A stretch of DNA of 64,000 nt from the NCBI RefSeq assembly GCF_012955605.1, contig NZ_CP052135.1, positions 424,001 through 488,000 on the forward strand, read 5' to 3'. This DNA is from Bacillus fonticola. Its GTDB lineage: Bacteria > Bacillota > Bacilli > Bacillales > JC228. Numbering within the stretch: position 1 is the stretch's first letter; every line of letters starts with the position of its first letter. The position numbers and the translations under genes are program-made. This document shows positions 1 to 8,685 of the stretch, piece by piece. Below the pieces are notes generated by a model. The model saw nothing but the letters and a program-made list of their open reading frames with translations, was not told the origin of the DNA and ran no database searches.

Positions 1-291
1 CTGGATCTTCACTTTGCTAGAGATGGGGTAGGCGATGAGGATATTGCGGATTCCTGCAGCCGCCATGACTTCTGCTTCAGCTACTTTAGCGGTTGTAATG
101 CCGATAGCACCTAACTCTAGCTGCATTTTGGCAATGTTGATAGACTTGTGAGTTTTTACATGTGGACGTAATTGGAGCCCATGTTCCTTGGCGAAAACAG
201 CCATTTCTTGTACGTTTTCCGTTAATTTATCGATGTCTAGTAATAAAGAGGGCGTATCCAAATCTTGAATCGAATTCCCGATCTTTGTCAT
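1..291 (-). CDS. D-threonine aldolase / D-serine dehydratase-like PLP protein (5' part only)
   Basis: This is the first 97 codons of a minus-strand gene that runs off the window edge. It reads MTKIGNSIQDLDTPSLLLDI, then a RPHVKTHKS motif at about residues 42-50. That pattern is the N-terminal alanine-racemase-like barrel of the metal-activated D-threonine aldolase / D-serine dehydratase (DSD1) family, where the first Lys of KTHK (K46 here) carries pyridoxal phosphate. The start is an ATG behind AGGAGGTCAATCT, an ideal ribosome binding site. Such enzymes cleave D-3-hydroxy-amino acids such as D-threonine, or deaminate D-serine; which one cannot be told without the C-terminal metal-binding residues. 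An L-threonine aldolase lies about 7 kb away but is not in the same operon. Confidence 0.8.
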   Translation of the reverse strand, partial: MTKIGNSIQDLDTPSLLLDIDKLTENVQEMAVFAKEHGLQLRPHVKTHKSINIAKMQLELGAIGITTAKVAEAEVMAAAGIRNILIAYPISSKVKIQ

Positions 292-501
292 AGATTGACC
301 TCCTTTACGATAAGTCCATTACTAAATAGTTCGATGCACTAAACAGATTTCCTTTAGTTTTTTTGCAGGTAAAAGCAGCTGTATAAATAGTGCTGTGGTG
401 TGTGTCGTCATAGGTTCCATAGACGATATGACGTTTGCTATGTTTCTAGAGTATTTGTCACAAGTCATGCTCATGCTATTCATTGAACTGTTCATTCTAT
501 C

Positions 502-544
502 TTGACAATAGGCAAGGTTGTCGGCGATAATGATTATCAGTATC
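502..544 (+). promoter_or_regulatory. SigA promoter overlapped by a Fur box
   Basis: A TTGACA -35 element (502-507) and GATAAT -10 (526-531) are 18 bp apart. The -10 is the left end of GATAATGATTATCAGTATC (526-544), which matches the 19-bp Fur consensus GATAATGATTATCATTATC at 18 of 19 positions. Fur bound here would cover the -10, so the downstream siderophore-binding protein should be repressed when iron is plentiful. The rest of the 312-bp gap (292-501) holds no recognisable gene. Confidence 0.88.
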
Positions 545-603
545 GCGGGGTCATCAATTGCTTTATCACGAGTACATAATTTATCTAGAAAGAAGGCGAC
601 ATC

Positions 604-1566
604 ATGAAGAGATCATTACTTCTATTCATCTCTTTGTTTGTAGTCATGGTAGTGCTAGCGGCGTGCCAAGGTGGGACAAACAGTGACGGAGAGGTAACGG
701 AGTCCGATAACGAAGGAAATACAGAAGAAACCACAAAAGTAGTAGAGGATGCGATGGGAGAGACAGAAATCCCTGTCAATCCAAAGCGCATCGTATCACA
801 GTACTACTTAGGTCATTTGCTAACGTTAGGCATTACTCCAGTAGGCACGTTGCAATCGGAATTGGATTCTCCTTTCCTTCAAGACAAAATTGAAGGAATC
901 GATAGTATAGGAACAGGTACTGTATCCATTGAAACAGTCATTGCCCTCGAGCCAGATTTGATTATCGCAGCGGATCCTGAATCCTATGAGCAACTATCTA
1001 AAATTGCTCCAACCGTTTATATTGAGTACGGGAAAAATAATGCAATCGAAGAACTAGCCATGCTAGGTGAAATACTCGGCAAAGAGGAAGAAGCAGCACA
1101 GTGGACTGCTCAGTTTGAAGAAAAAGCAGCAAATGCAAAAGAACAATTGGCAGGAGTAGTTGCAGAAGGTGAAACCGTTACAGTGTTCGAAATTTGGGCC
1201 AACAACCTGTACGTATACGGAAACAAATGGGGGCGCGGCGGTTACAACTTATACAACGTCTTGGACTTCACACCACCAGATTTTGTGAAGGAGAACTTAA
1301 TCGACAATCAACCGTATGCTGAAATCTCATTAGAAACGTTACCGGAAATTGCGGGCGATCACATTTTCCTATCGGTGTACGAGGCTGACGGTGGCGATCA
1401 ACGCGCCGAAGAAATTAAGCAAACAAACATTTGGAAATCGCTAGAGGCTGTGCAAAACAATCAAGTATACGAAGTAAACTTGGATGACTTTTTTAACTTC
1501 GATCCAATTTCGTTAGATAAGCAACTCGATATTCAAGTGGACTTGATGTTGTCGCAAAATCAATAA
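604..1566 (+). CDS. Iron-siderophore ABC transporter substrate-binding lipoprotein
   Basis: This is a 320-residue lipoprotein that would capture ferric siderophore outside the membrane and deliver it to an ABC permease. The first 20 residues form a lipoprotein signal peptide with lipobox VLAAC and C21 as the lipidated cysteine. A low-complexity Glu/Asp/Thr linker follows, then a FecB/FhuD-type periplasmic-binding fold (PKRIVSQYYLGHLLTLGI; IALEPDLIIAADPESY), typical of the FeuA/YfiY/YfmC class. Length is normal for the family. No permease or ATPase gene lies beside it; the next gene is convergent and unrelated, so it probably shares a permease encoded elsewhere. A Fur box overlaps its promoter. 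The cognate siderophore cannot be read from sequence. Confidence 0.88.
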   Translation: MKRSLLLFISLFVVMVVLAACQGGTNSDGEVTESDNEGNTEETTKVVEDAMGETEIPVNPKRIVSQYYLGHLLTLGITPVGTLQSELDSPFLQDKIEGIDSIGTGTVSIETVIALEPDLIIAADPESYEQLSKIAPTVYIEYGKNNAIEELAMLGEILGKEEEAAQWTAQFEEKAANAKEQLAGVVAEGETVTVFEIWANNLYVYGNKWGRGGYNLYNVLDFTPPDFVKENLIDNQPYAEISLETLPEIAGDHIFLSVYEADGGDQRAEEIKQTNIWKSLEAVQNNQVYEVNLDDFFNFDPISLDKQLDIQVDLMLSQNQ

Positions 1567-1572
1567 AGGTAG

Positions 1573-1613
1573 AAGCGCTGAACTTTGCATAGAGCAGAGT
1601 TCAGCGCTTTTTT
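1573..1613 (+). terminator. Rho-independent terminator of the siderophore-binding gene
   Basis: A perfect 12-bp stem, AAGCGCTGAACT / AGTTCAGCGCTT (1573-1584 and 1598-1609), is followed by a T run. Confidence 0.9.
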
Positions 1614-1646
1614 GTAGTCCATACGTATTTAGTAATAACCATAACG

Positions 1647-1690
1647 AAAAAAACCGAACTTTATGCTTTATAAAGTTCGGTTCTTTTTTT
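1647..1690. terminator. Bidirectional terminator between convergent genes
   Basis: The stem AACCGAACTTTA / TAAAGTTCGGTT (1652-1663 and 1671-1682) has seven A residues on its left and a T-rich run on its right, so it can stop transcription from both sides. The stop codon of the minus-strand MurE-like gene lies inside the left stem arm. Confidence 0.85.
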
Positions 1691-3139
1691 ATCCAGTTGT
1701 AAAAATTCAATGGTTTCTCTATCCGAGGTAGCAGGGAGATGGAAATTTTGTTTGTAGTGTTCTGGTCCTTTTCCGGAAATAAATACCCAGTCCCCGTCTT
1801 CGACTACTCCCCACACGTATTGAATGGCAAGGGTACGATCCATAATAACCGTTCCGTTGCTGCCTCCGAAGGTCTTCTGTAGGTCGTGTAGCTGGTGTTC
1901 CATTTCTTCTAGAGGAACACCGTTTGTATCATCAAGAGTCAAAATGAATTGGTGGCTCGCGTGGGAAGAGATCTTGATCATTTCTTGTCTCTTTGATGGA
2001 TCACCGTTTCCTCGGAATCCAAAAATATGAAAAATGCGCTTTGCCTTTGCGTTCTGGATCGCTTTTAGGCAGTGTAAAACCGCGTCAGGCGTATGGGCAT
2101 AATCTACTATAAATTGTGCTCCTTTTGGATGATCGTAAAGCTCAAATCTGCCGGGTACACCGGGAAATGACTGTAAGCTTTTTTTAATTTGCTGTGGGGC
2201 AATGCCCATGACATATGCTGTTAGAAACGTTAGAGAAGCGTTCCAAGCATTATGCAAGCCGTAAAGAGGAAGATTCACAGGAAAGTTTTGTTCTTGATAC
2301 TGTAGGGTGAACACGCAAGGATGATCTGATACTAACTCCCCTAATATAAAGTCGTCTGTTTCATCGATACCAACGGAGAGAACCGTTTTCTTTTGAGTAA
2401 GTAAATGGTCAATCATTCGATTTGACCACTCGTTATTGTATCTACTTACAAATGCTTTACCACTTGACTTTAATTGGTCAAATAGCTTTGTCTTCGTGAT
2501 GAAGTAGTCATAAAGAGAGTGATGATAATTGAGATGATCATGGCTCAAGTTGGTAAAGAGCGCATAATCAAACTGAATTCCTTCCACACGATGCTGCTCT
2601 AAGCCGTGGGAAGACACTTCAAGGATGACTACAGGATCTTGGCTTTCGTGTAGGAGTTTATGTAATGTTAGCGCATCGGGAGTCGTATTTTCCGAAGGGA
2701 CTTCTTGACCGTTCACATAATGGGAAACAGTCCCTATGAGGGAACAACGAATACCTGCCTGCTCTAAAATGTGACGTAGCAAGTAACAGGTTGTCGTTTT
2801 TCCGTTTGTCCCTGTAATGCCAATGATTGTTTTTCTCGTAGCAGGGTTCCCATAAAAAGAACTTGCTAGTTGTGCCAAAGCTATACGGCTGTTTTCTACC
2901 TTGAAATAGGGGACTGAAAGTGGATGTGACAAAGCTGTCTCTCCAATGATAACGGAGGCTCCTGCTTTTACGGCATCATCTATATAGTGATGCCCGTCTG
3001 ATTCAGTACCATTAATGGCTACAAATAGATTTCCTTTATCAATTTTTCTGGAGTCGAAATGCAGTCCAGTCACTTGAATATTGGGAATGATTTCAGATGA
3101 ATCTAGGTGAATTGAGTTCAATAATGATGATAAGTTCAT
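1661..3139 (-). CDS. Orphan MurE-type Mur ligase (UDP-MurNAc-tripeptide synthetase family) without DNPR motif
   Basis: This is a 492-residue ATP-dependent amide ligase of the MurC-F family. Numbered from the ATG at 3139, behind AAGGAG, it has the ATP loop GTNGKT (110-115), the central Lys region KTKLF near 216-220, VDYAHTPDA (345-353) and a C-terminal GKGPEHY (456-462). In meso-DAP-adding MurE enzymes a DNPR box in the C-terminal domain reads the amino acid; here that stretch is DDTNGVPLEEM (403-413). It may therefore add a different amino acid or be a paralogue acting on another substrate. It stands alone, outside any dcw cluster, with its own terminator. The call to the MurE family is firm; the substrate is open. 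Confidence 0.85.
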   Translation of the reverse strand: MNLSSLLNSIHLDSSEIIPNIQVTGLHFDSRKIDKGNLFVAINGTESDGHHYIDDAVKAGASVIIGETALSHPLSVPYFKVENSRIALAQLASSFYGNPATRKTIIGITGTNGKTTTCYLLRHILEQAGIRCSLIGTVSHYVNGQEVPSENTTPDALTLHKLLHESQDPVVILEVSSHGLEQHRVEGIQFDYALFTNLSHDHLNYHHSLYDYFITKTKLFDQLKSSGKAFVSRYNNEWSNRMIDHLLTQKKTVLSVGIDETDDFILGELVSDHPCVFTLQYQEQNFPVNLPLYGLHNAWNASLTFLTAYVMGIAPQQIKKSLQSFPGVPGRFELYDHPKGAQFIVDYAHTPDAVLHCLKAIQNAKAKRIFHIFGFRGNGDPSKRQEMIKISSHASHQFILTLDDTNGVPLEEMEHQLHDLQKTFGGSNGTVIMDRTLAIQYVWGVVEDGDWVFISGKGPEHYKQNFHLPATSDRETIEFLQLDKKRTELYKA

Positions 3140-3370
3140 GATGGGCTCCTTCAAAGGTAATGGCCAAGAGCTTGTTGATGGAAGGCAAAAGGTCAGATCT
3201 TCACTATATTAAAGAATATCATAACGTTATTAGGGGAATGACGGCAAGGGTAGGACTTCTTATTTTTTTAGTTTGTCCATAGAATAGACATATTTAAAAG
3301 GGATTCCAGTGAAAGGAAAACGTAAATGTGTACGCACTTCACATACTCTCACTGATCAACAAAAGCAGAT

Positions 3371-3403
3371 GGGAGTGTTACATCGCTACTTTTTAACACT
3401 CCC
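3371..3403 (-). terminator. Probable terminator of the prolyl oligopeptidase gene
   Basis: A 10-bp perfect stem (GGGAGTGTTA / TAACACTCCC) lies just after the stop codon on the minus strand. The following T content (ATCTGCTTTTG) is modest. Confidence 0.55.
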
Positions 3404-3415
3404 ATGCTCATTCAG

Positions 3416-5437
3416 TTACACTAACTCCTTATCCAAAAACGCATAAGAGTCTGCCCACTCTTCAATGAGCTTTGAAGTCGGTTTGCCGAGTCCGTGACCA
3501 GCTTTTGCTTCAAGACGAAGAATGACCGTTGAGTCCTTATCTGCTTTTTCCAACAAAGTGGCCACAAACTTTTTCGCGTGAGCGGGAACGACCCGGTCGT
3601 CACTTTCAGCTGTTGCGATTAAGATGGGCGGATATTTTTGTCCTTCCTTTACGTTATGAAGAGGCGAATACGCATATAAGAACGGGAAGTGCTCCGCGTT
3701 TTCCGCATTACCGTACTCTGGAATCCAGTAGCGACCGATCGTGAATTTATGGTAGCGGAGCATGTCGATAACGGGCACTCGACACACGACTGCTCCAAAT
3801 AAATCGGGTCGTTGCACCATGCAGGTTGCAACGAGCAGTCCACCATTCGATCCACCCATAATAGAGAGCTTACCTTTGCGCGTGCAGTTGTTCGCGATCA
3901 GCCACTCTCCAGCCGAAATAAAGTCGTCGAATACGTTTTGCTTGTTTTCTAACATACCGCCCTTATGCCATTCTTCTCCGTATTCGGATCCACCACGCAT
4001 GTTGGCGACGGCATAGATGCCACCCTTTTCGAGCCAGCGCAATACAGCCGGATTAAACGAAGGGGTCACACTAATGTTAAAGCCACCGTACCCGTACAAA
4101 ATCGTCGGGTTTTCTCCGTTGTATTCAAGCCCCTTTTTGTGCGTAATGAACATCGGGACCTGTGTGCCATCTTTTGATGTGAAGAAAATTTGCTTCGTTT
4201 CGAAGTTATCCGTGTCCAGAGGTAAGTCTGATTGGGCAAAGACATTGAGTGAGTCCTCGGTAAAATCGTAGCGGTACACGACGGTCGGGCTTAAAAACGA
4301 TGTCATACCAAAATAGCTTTCCGCACCATCAGTCTTTCCAGTTAGCTCTGTTAATGAACCGAGCATAGGGATGTCGATTTGCTTATCGAACTCACCGCTC
4401 TTTCTAAAGAGGTGGATTTGATGATGCGCGTCATGCAAAAGAGCAACCATAAATTGACCGTTTACGTACTTCACTGCTTGCATCGCATCTTCTTGTTCGG
4501 GGACGATTTCTTGCCACTGTACACGTTCAGGTTGGTCGATATCAATGGCAATGATCCGGCCACGAGGTGCATGCAAATTTGTTTTGAAATAAAAAAGTGA
4601 ACCTTCATTTGTAATATATGAATACTCTGCGTCCGCATCATCCAATAGACGGACAAAGCTTTCAGTGGAATGGATAGGTCTAATGTAGAAGCGGTTTTCA
4701 GCAGCCGTTCCTTGATTGACATGTAGCGCGATGTACTGTTTGTCGTCGGTTACGATTGGTGAAAACATGAGCTCTTTATCTTCTGGGTGTTCATAAACGA
4801 GTTGGTCTGCAGTTTGTGAAGTACCGAGCGCATGAAAATACACTTTGTTGTAGTTACTCTCGTCGCCCTTACTCACAGTTCCTGGTTCTGGGAAACGGCT
4901 ATAAAAGAAACCAGAGTGATCCGGCGTCCAAGCAACGGCAGTAAATTTGACGTGCTGGATATGATCCTCTTTGTCTTCGCCAGTAACAACGTCGCGTACA
5001 CGAATTTCTTGCCAGTCACTTCCGTGTGTGGAGGTCGCGTAGGCTACGTAACGCCCGTCACCACTAAATGAATAACGAGTCATGGCAACCGTACCATCGT
5101 CACTTAACGTGTTTGGGTCAATTAAAACAGACTCGTTCTCTCCGTCCTTCATGTACAGAACTGCTTGATTTTGTAAGCCGTCATTTTTTTGGTAGAACAA
5201 TCGATCGTTCACTTGTTGAGGAACAAAAAACTTTGGATAATCCCATAGCTCTGCTAACCGTTTCTTATCCTTTTCACGTGTGGAAGTTTGGGCAAAGTAC
5301 GCGTCACATTGCTTGGCCATCTCTGCTCCCCAGGCTATCGTTTCTTCAGACTGCGGATCCTCCAGCCATCTATATGGATCAGCTACAGCTGTTCCGTGAA
5401 AATCCTCAACTATTTCGCCCTTTTTTGTGGAAATCAT
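3416..5437 (-). CDS. Prolyl oligopeptidase (S9A serine peptidase)
   Basis: This 673-residue, probably cytoplasmic enzyme would cut proline-containing oligopeptides on the C-terminal side of proline. It has no signal peptide. An N-terminal segment with DPYRWLED near residue 20 is typical of the family, followed by a beta-propeller and a C-terminal alpha/beta hydrolase domain. The catalytic triad is visible: S530 in GGSNGG, an Asp in DDRVVP (613-618) and H648 in AGHGLGKPT. Length is normal for S9A. The ATG at 5437 has a GGGGG ribosome binding site. It is monocistronic, flanked by a MurE-like gene and the divergent phaRC operon. Specificity for proline is inferred from family membership. Confidence 0.93.
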   Translation of the reverse strand: MISTKKGEIVEDFHGTAVADPYRWLEDPQSEETIAWGAEMAKQCDAYFAQTSTREKDKKRLAELWDYPKFFVPQQVNDRLFYQKNDGLQNQAVLYMKDGENESVLIDPNTLSDDGTVAMTRYSFSGDGRYVAYATSTHGSDWQEIRVRDVVTGEDKEDHIQHVKFTAVAWTPDHSGFFYSRFPEPGTVSKGDESNYNKVYFHALGTSQTADQLVYEHPEDKELMFSPIVTDDKQYIALHVNQGTAAENRFYIRPIHSTESFVRLLDDADAEYSYITNEGSLFYFKTNLHAPRGRIIAIDIDQPERVQWQEIVPEQEDAMQAVKYVNGQFMVALLHDAHHQIHLFRKSGEFDKQIDIPMLGSLTELTGKTDGAESYFGMTSFLSPTVVYRYDFTEDSLNVFAQSDLPLDTDNFETKQIFFTSKDGTQVPMFITHKKGLEYNGENPTILYGYGGFNISVTPSFNPAVLRWLEKGGIYAVANMRGGSEYGEEWHKGGMLENKQNVFDDFISAGEWLIANNCTRKGKLSIMGGSNGGLLVATCMVQRPDLFGAVVCRVPVIDMLRYHKFTIGRYWIPEYGNAENAEHFPFLYAYSPLHNVKEGQKYPPILIATAESDDRVVPAHAKKFVATLLEKADKDSTVILRLEAKAGHGLGKPTSKLIEEWADSYAFLDKELV

Positions 5438-5507
5438 TTCTGGTACCCCCTGTTATTGTGATACTTAAGTATTTCGAGGATGGAAGTGAAAATTCCTGCC
5501 TGTATTA

Positions 5508-5555
5508 ACGGTGTCAGTCCCCCACTGCTTTAATGTGGTGGGGGACTGACACCGT
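5508..5555. repeat. REP-like palindrome with GGTGTCAGTCCCCC arms
   Basis: An 18-bp perfect inverted repeat (5508-5525 and 5538-5555; arm ACGGTGTCAGTCCCCCAC) encloses a 12-base loop. It lies between divergent genes and has no T tract, so it is not a simple terminator. A half copy lies downstream at 5678-5690. Confidence 0.7.
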
Positions 5556-5677
5556 CAAGGCGTACACACATTTTAATCACTACTCCATCTATGCTTGTCT
5601 ATAATACAGTAACGTCCCTTTGCACTAGTAGGCTATTGTTCTAGTGAAAAGGTTCGCCAAATACAACTAGGGTGGAC

Positions 5678-5690
5678 GGGGGACTGACGG
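5678..5690. repeat. Half copy of the 5508 palindrome arm
   Basis: GGGGGACTGAC is repeated about 125 bp after the complete palindrome, 35 bp before the phaR start codon. Confidence 0.5.
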
Positions 5691-5725
5691 CTTGACTATA
5701 AACACTAAATAAGGAGGGGACAATC

Positions 5726-6196
5726 ATGTCTCAAGACGATCCAGTAGATATATATGAGGCACTAAAGAAAATGGGATTCAAATTGGAGCAGCAAATGAAT
5801 GAATTGATTCAAAAACAGTTGGACAGAGAAGATGTTATACGACAAGTGAATATCTCTGGAAAACTGTACGGGAATATGATGAAAAAGCTTCAAGATTATA
5901 CGGAAACACTTTCTGTTTACTTGAATTTTCCTACGAAAAAGGACGTAGCGAACACCGCAAAACTAGTTATGCAAACGGAAGAGAAAGTAGATGGATTGGA
6001 TGAGCAGCTGGTGCGCTTAACGACTTCTGTTGATGAGCTTAAACAGTGGATACCGTCAAAAAAGTTGGACGAGGCAGGTCGTGACATCCAGCACTTTCTG
6101 CTTTATCGAGAGCAACAGGAGCCGAATGAACCCGGAAAAGTCAGACTTTCCTCATCTTTTGGACAAGATACTAAAATCGGGAAGAGGCAGGACTAA
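5726..6196 (+). CDS. phaR: PhaR subunit of class IV polyhydroxyalkanoate synthase
   Basis: This is a 156-residue helical, charged protein (DIYEALKKMGFKLEQQMNEL at residues 8-27, then LYGNMMKKLQDYTETLSVYL). It resembles PhaR, the small partner that class IV (Bacillus-type) PHA synthases need for activity. It is somewhat shorter than the about 200-residue PhaR of B. megaterium. The ATG at 5726 follows AAGGAGGGGACAATC. Its stop codon overlaps the phaC start by one base (TAATG), so the two are translationally coupled. The product is expected at the surface of PHA granules. The name rests on sequence character together with the adjacent phaC. Confidence 0.85.
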   Translation: MSQDDPVDIYEALKKMGFKLEQQMNELIQKQLDREDVIRQVNISGKLYGNMMKKLQDYTETLSVYLNFPTKKDVANTAKLVMQTEEKVDGLDEQLVRLTTSVDELKQWIPSKKLDEAGRDIQHFLLYREQQEPNEPGKVRLSSSFGQDTKIGKRQD

Positions 6197-7242
6197 TGTC
6201 GTTATTTGATGCTGACAAGGAGCTACAGCGCTGGAAAGGATTTATGAGCAACTTGACAGAGGATGAGCCTAAAACAGGATTAACACCGAAACAAGCCATC
6301 TGGAGAAAAAACAAAGCAACACTATGGTATTATCCAGCAACAGAGAAAAAATACGACGTTCCTGTTTTTCTTGTGTACTCGTTAGTGAATCAGCCATTTA
6401 TTTTAGATTTACAACCAGGCGCCAGTAAAATTGAAGCCTTTGTAAACAATGGATATAACGTGTATTTAATAGATTTTGGAATTCCGAGCTATGAAGATAA
6501 AGACACGACACTTAGCGATTATGTCGTTGACTATATTCAGAAGGGGATACAGCGAGCATTACGTCACTCGGAAGCGAAGGAGATTACAGTAATAGGGTAC
6601 TGTCTTGGTGGAACATTAGCTGCCATGTATGCAGCCATCGCTTGGGAACCGATAAAAAACCTTATTTTATTTGTTACCCCGATTGATTTTCACGCCACAA
6701 ATCAGTTCGATAAGGTGGCAGATGAACTATTGAACGGTCAAGTAGATATAGGTGAAGTGATAGATGCCCATGGAATTATTCCTGGCAGTTCTGTTGAAGC
6801 TGCCATGCGCCTAATGACTTCTCCATTCTACTTCAGTCGCTACCTTTCTCTCTTAAACAAGTCCTACGACAAGGAGTATGTGGAAAAATGGCGCCGGTTC
6901 AATAAATGGACGAAAGGACATATTCCTTTTCCTGGCGGAGCTTTGAAGCAGCTTATTTATGACTTAGGAAAAGACAATCAGCTTGTAAAAGGCGAGATGC
7001 TTATCCGCGGGAAAAGAGCGGACCTGTCTCACATAGATGCGAACCTCCTAGTCGTTTCCTCACAACATGATCGTCTAGTCCCGAAAGAGCAAAGTTACCC
7101 GATTATGGACCAGGTATCGAGTAAAGATAAAACATTCCTGCTAGTTGAAGGAGGGCACACCCACCTCACAGTGAAAAAAGGACAACTACCTGAAACACTT
7201 ACCGATTGGTTACCGCAGCGTTCGAATCGTGTTAACACCTAG
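6196..7242 (+). CDS. phaC: Class IV polyhydroxyalkanoate synthase catalytic subunit PhaC
   Basis: This 348-residue alpha/beta hydrolase-fold synthase polymerises 3-hydroxyacyl-CoA into PHA. The lipase-like box is GYCLGG with the nucleophile C136; D292 (SQHDRLVP) and H321 (EGGHTHLTV) complete the triad. The small size (about 40 kDa) and the adjacent PhaR mark class III/IV, and PhaR rather than PhaE marks class IV. Unlike the B. megaterium phaPQRBC arrangement, no acetoacetyl-CoA reductase (phaB) lies between R and C, and no phaP or phaQ is seen nearby. The start overlaps the phaR stop. Confidence 0.93.
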   Translation: MSLFDADKELQRWKGFMSNLTEDEPKTGLTPKQAIWRKNKATLWYYPATEKKYDVPVFLVYSLVNQPFILDLQPGASKIEAFVNNGYNVYLIDFGIPSYEDKDTTLSDYVVDYIQKGIQRALRHSEAKEITVIGYCLGGTLAAMYAAIAWEPIKNLILFVTPIDFHATNQFDKVADELLNGQVDIGEVIDAHGIIPGSSVEAAMRLMTSPFYFSRYLSLLNKSYDKEYVEKWRRFNKWTKGHIPFPGGALKQLIYDLGKDNQLVKGEMLIRGKRADLSHIDANLLVVSSQHDRLVPKEQSYPIMDQVSSKDKTFLLVEGGHTHLTVKKGQLPETLTDWLPQRSNRVNT

Positions 7243-7280
7243 AGATCAAAAAATAACTGAACTAGTCTGGAGGGAACTGA

Positions 7281-7382
7281 ATGTATTTGCTTTATGGGGA
7301 CGATGAGAAATTGCTTACACCTTATCTTGAATATTTAGGATTTGCGAGTCTTGTATATTATCGTTTTTTAAGAGATTGTTAG
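7281..7382 (+). CDS. Small ORF, 33 codons, downstream of phaC
   Basis: This short reading frame (begins MYLLYGDDEKLLTPYLEYLG) has an excellent ribosome binding site (TGGAGGG, 6 bases before ATG) and is followed within 4 bases by a strong terminator, so it sits as the last cistron of the phaRC transcript. It has no recognisable domain; it is rich in Tyr and Leu and could be an amphipathic helix. It might be a small genuine protein or the 5' end of a lost gene. Signal and position support translation; function is unknown. Confidence 0.45.
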   Translation: MYLLYGDDEKLLTPYLEYLGFASLVYYRFLRDC

Positions 7383-7385
7383 TAA

Positions 7386-7422
7386 ACAGAGTGCAGATCG
7401 GACATCTGCACTCTGTTTTTTT
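7386..7422 (+). terminator. Terminator of the phaRC operon
   Basis: A perfect 13-bp stem (ACAGAGTGCAGAT / ATCTGCACTCTGT) with a 5-base loop is followed by seven or more T. Confidence 0.92.
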
Positions 7423-7633
7423 GCTACAAATACATTTTTTACCGGGTAATCAAGGCAAGTTTGAAATAGAGCCTTTTGTTTTGTTAAAGGATTAGGTGTA
7501 AAGAAGTGAAATTACATAAATTGAGAAAAGAGTCTACGTTAATACAAAAAGTAATCTGCTATGCGAATCTTTTGTTATGATGAAACAAAGTGCATTTCTT
7601 TGAGAGTAGATAATAGGTGAGGAGCGTGTTAGG

Positions 7634-8665
7634 ATGATCGATTTACGAAGTGATACAGTAACAAAACCAACAGAAGCGATGAGAAGAGCGGCGTTTGAAG
7701 CCGAGGTCGGGGATGACGTTTACGTAGAAGATCCGACAATTAACTTATTAGAACAAAAAGCAGCCGAAATGCTAGGCAAAGAAGCTGCACTCTTCGTCAC
7801 AAGTGGTACACAGGGAAATCAAATTGCTGTACTCACACACTGCCAGCGTGGTCAAGAAGTGATCATGGAGCAAGACGCTCATATTTACTACTACGAAGGT
7901 GCCGCGATGAGTGCATTTGCAGGGATTCAACCGAGAACGCTTAAAGGACATCGTGGAGCGATGAACCCTACGGAGGTGAAGGCAGCGATTCGTCCGGAAG
8001 ATATTCACTTTCCGGAAACAGGGCTTATCTGTCTTGAAAACACACATAACCGAGCGGGAGGCGCCATCGTTTCACTCGAAAATATGCAAGAGATTTATAC
8101 AATCGCAAACGAACACCACGTGCCCGTGCATTTAGACGGAGCTAGACTCTTTAACACAGTCGTAGCAAGCAGCGTTTCAGTGAAGGAATACGCAGCCCAA
8201 ACGGATTCCATTCAAATTTGTCTGTCGAAGGGGCTAGGCGCACCAGTCGGGTCCATCATTGCGGGGACCGAAAGCTTCATTGCGCGCGCAAGAAAGTGGA
8301 GAAAGCGACTCGGTGGTGGACTTCGTCAAGCGGGAATTATTGCTGCTCCAGGTTTGCTTGCGTTAACAGAGATGGTGGATCGGTTGGAAGAGGATCACCG
8401 CCATGCACAAAAGCTAGCAGATGGCTTCGCACAAATTCCTTCTTTGAAAATAGAGAACATCGTCGAAACCAACATCGTTCTTGTTAACGTAGAAGGAACA
8501 GGTCATGACGCGAATCAATTTTTACAAGAGCTAAAGAACGAGGGGATTTTAGCAGTAGGATTTGGCCCTCATACTGTTCGCTTTACGACGCATTATGATG
8601 TGAATGGAAGTCAAATCGATGTGGTGATAGAGCGGGTTGGAGAGCTTTGTGCTAGTAAGTTGTAG
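7634..8665 (+). CDS. Low-specificity L-threonine aldolase
   Basis: This 343-residue PLP fold-type I enzyme splits L-threonine and L-allo-threonine to glycine and acetaldehyde. It opens with the family hallmark MIDLRSDTVTKPTEAM. The PLP-binding Lys is K199 in CLSKGLGAPVGS, and the Asp holding the pyridine nitrogen is D168 in HLDGAR. Length is usual for LtaE/GLY1-type enzymes. Start ATG at 7634 follows TGAGGAGCG. It is transcribed alone, with a terminator about 20 bp after the stop. Confidence 0.93.
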   Translation: MIDLRSDTVTKPTEAMRRAAFEAEVGDDVYVEDPTINLLEQKAAEMLGKEAALFVTSGTQGNQIAVLTHCQRGQEVIMEQDAHIYYYEGAAMSAFAGIQPRTLKGHRGAMNPTEVKAAIRPEDIHFPETGLICLENTHNRAGGAIVSLENMQEIYTIANEHHVPVHLDGARLFNTVVASSVSVKEYAAQTDSIQICLSKGLGAPVGSIIAGTESFIARARKWRKRLGGGLRQAGIIAAPGLLALTEMVDRLEEDHRHAQKLADGFAQIPSLKIENIVETNIVLVNVEGTGHDANQFLQELKNEGILAVGFGPHTVRFTTHYDVNGSQIDVVIERVGELCASKL

Positions 8666-8685
8666 TGTATAAGGAGAGCAATAAG

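Noticed and set aside
5068..5508. 146-codon plus-strand frame opposite the prolyl oligopeptidase
   Set aside because: Shadow of a catalytic-domain gene with intact motifs; no start signals.
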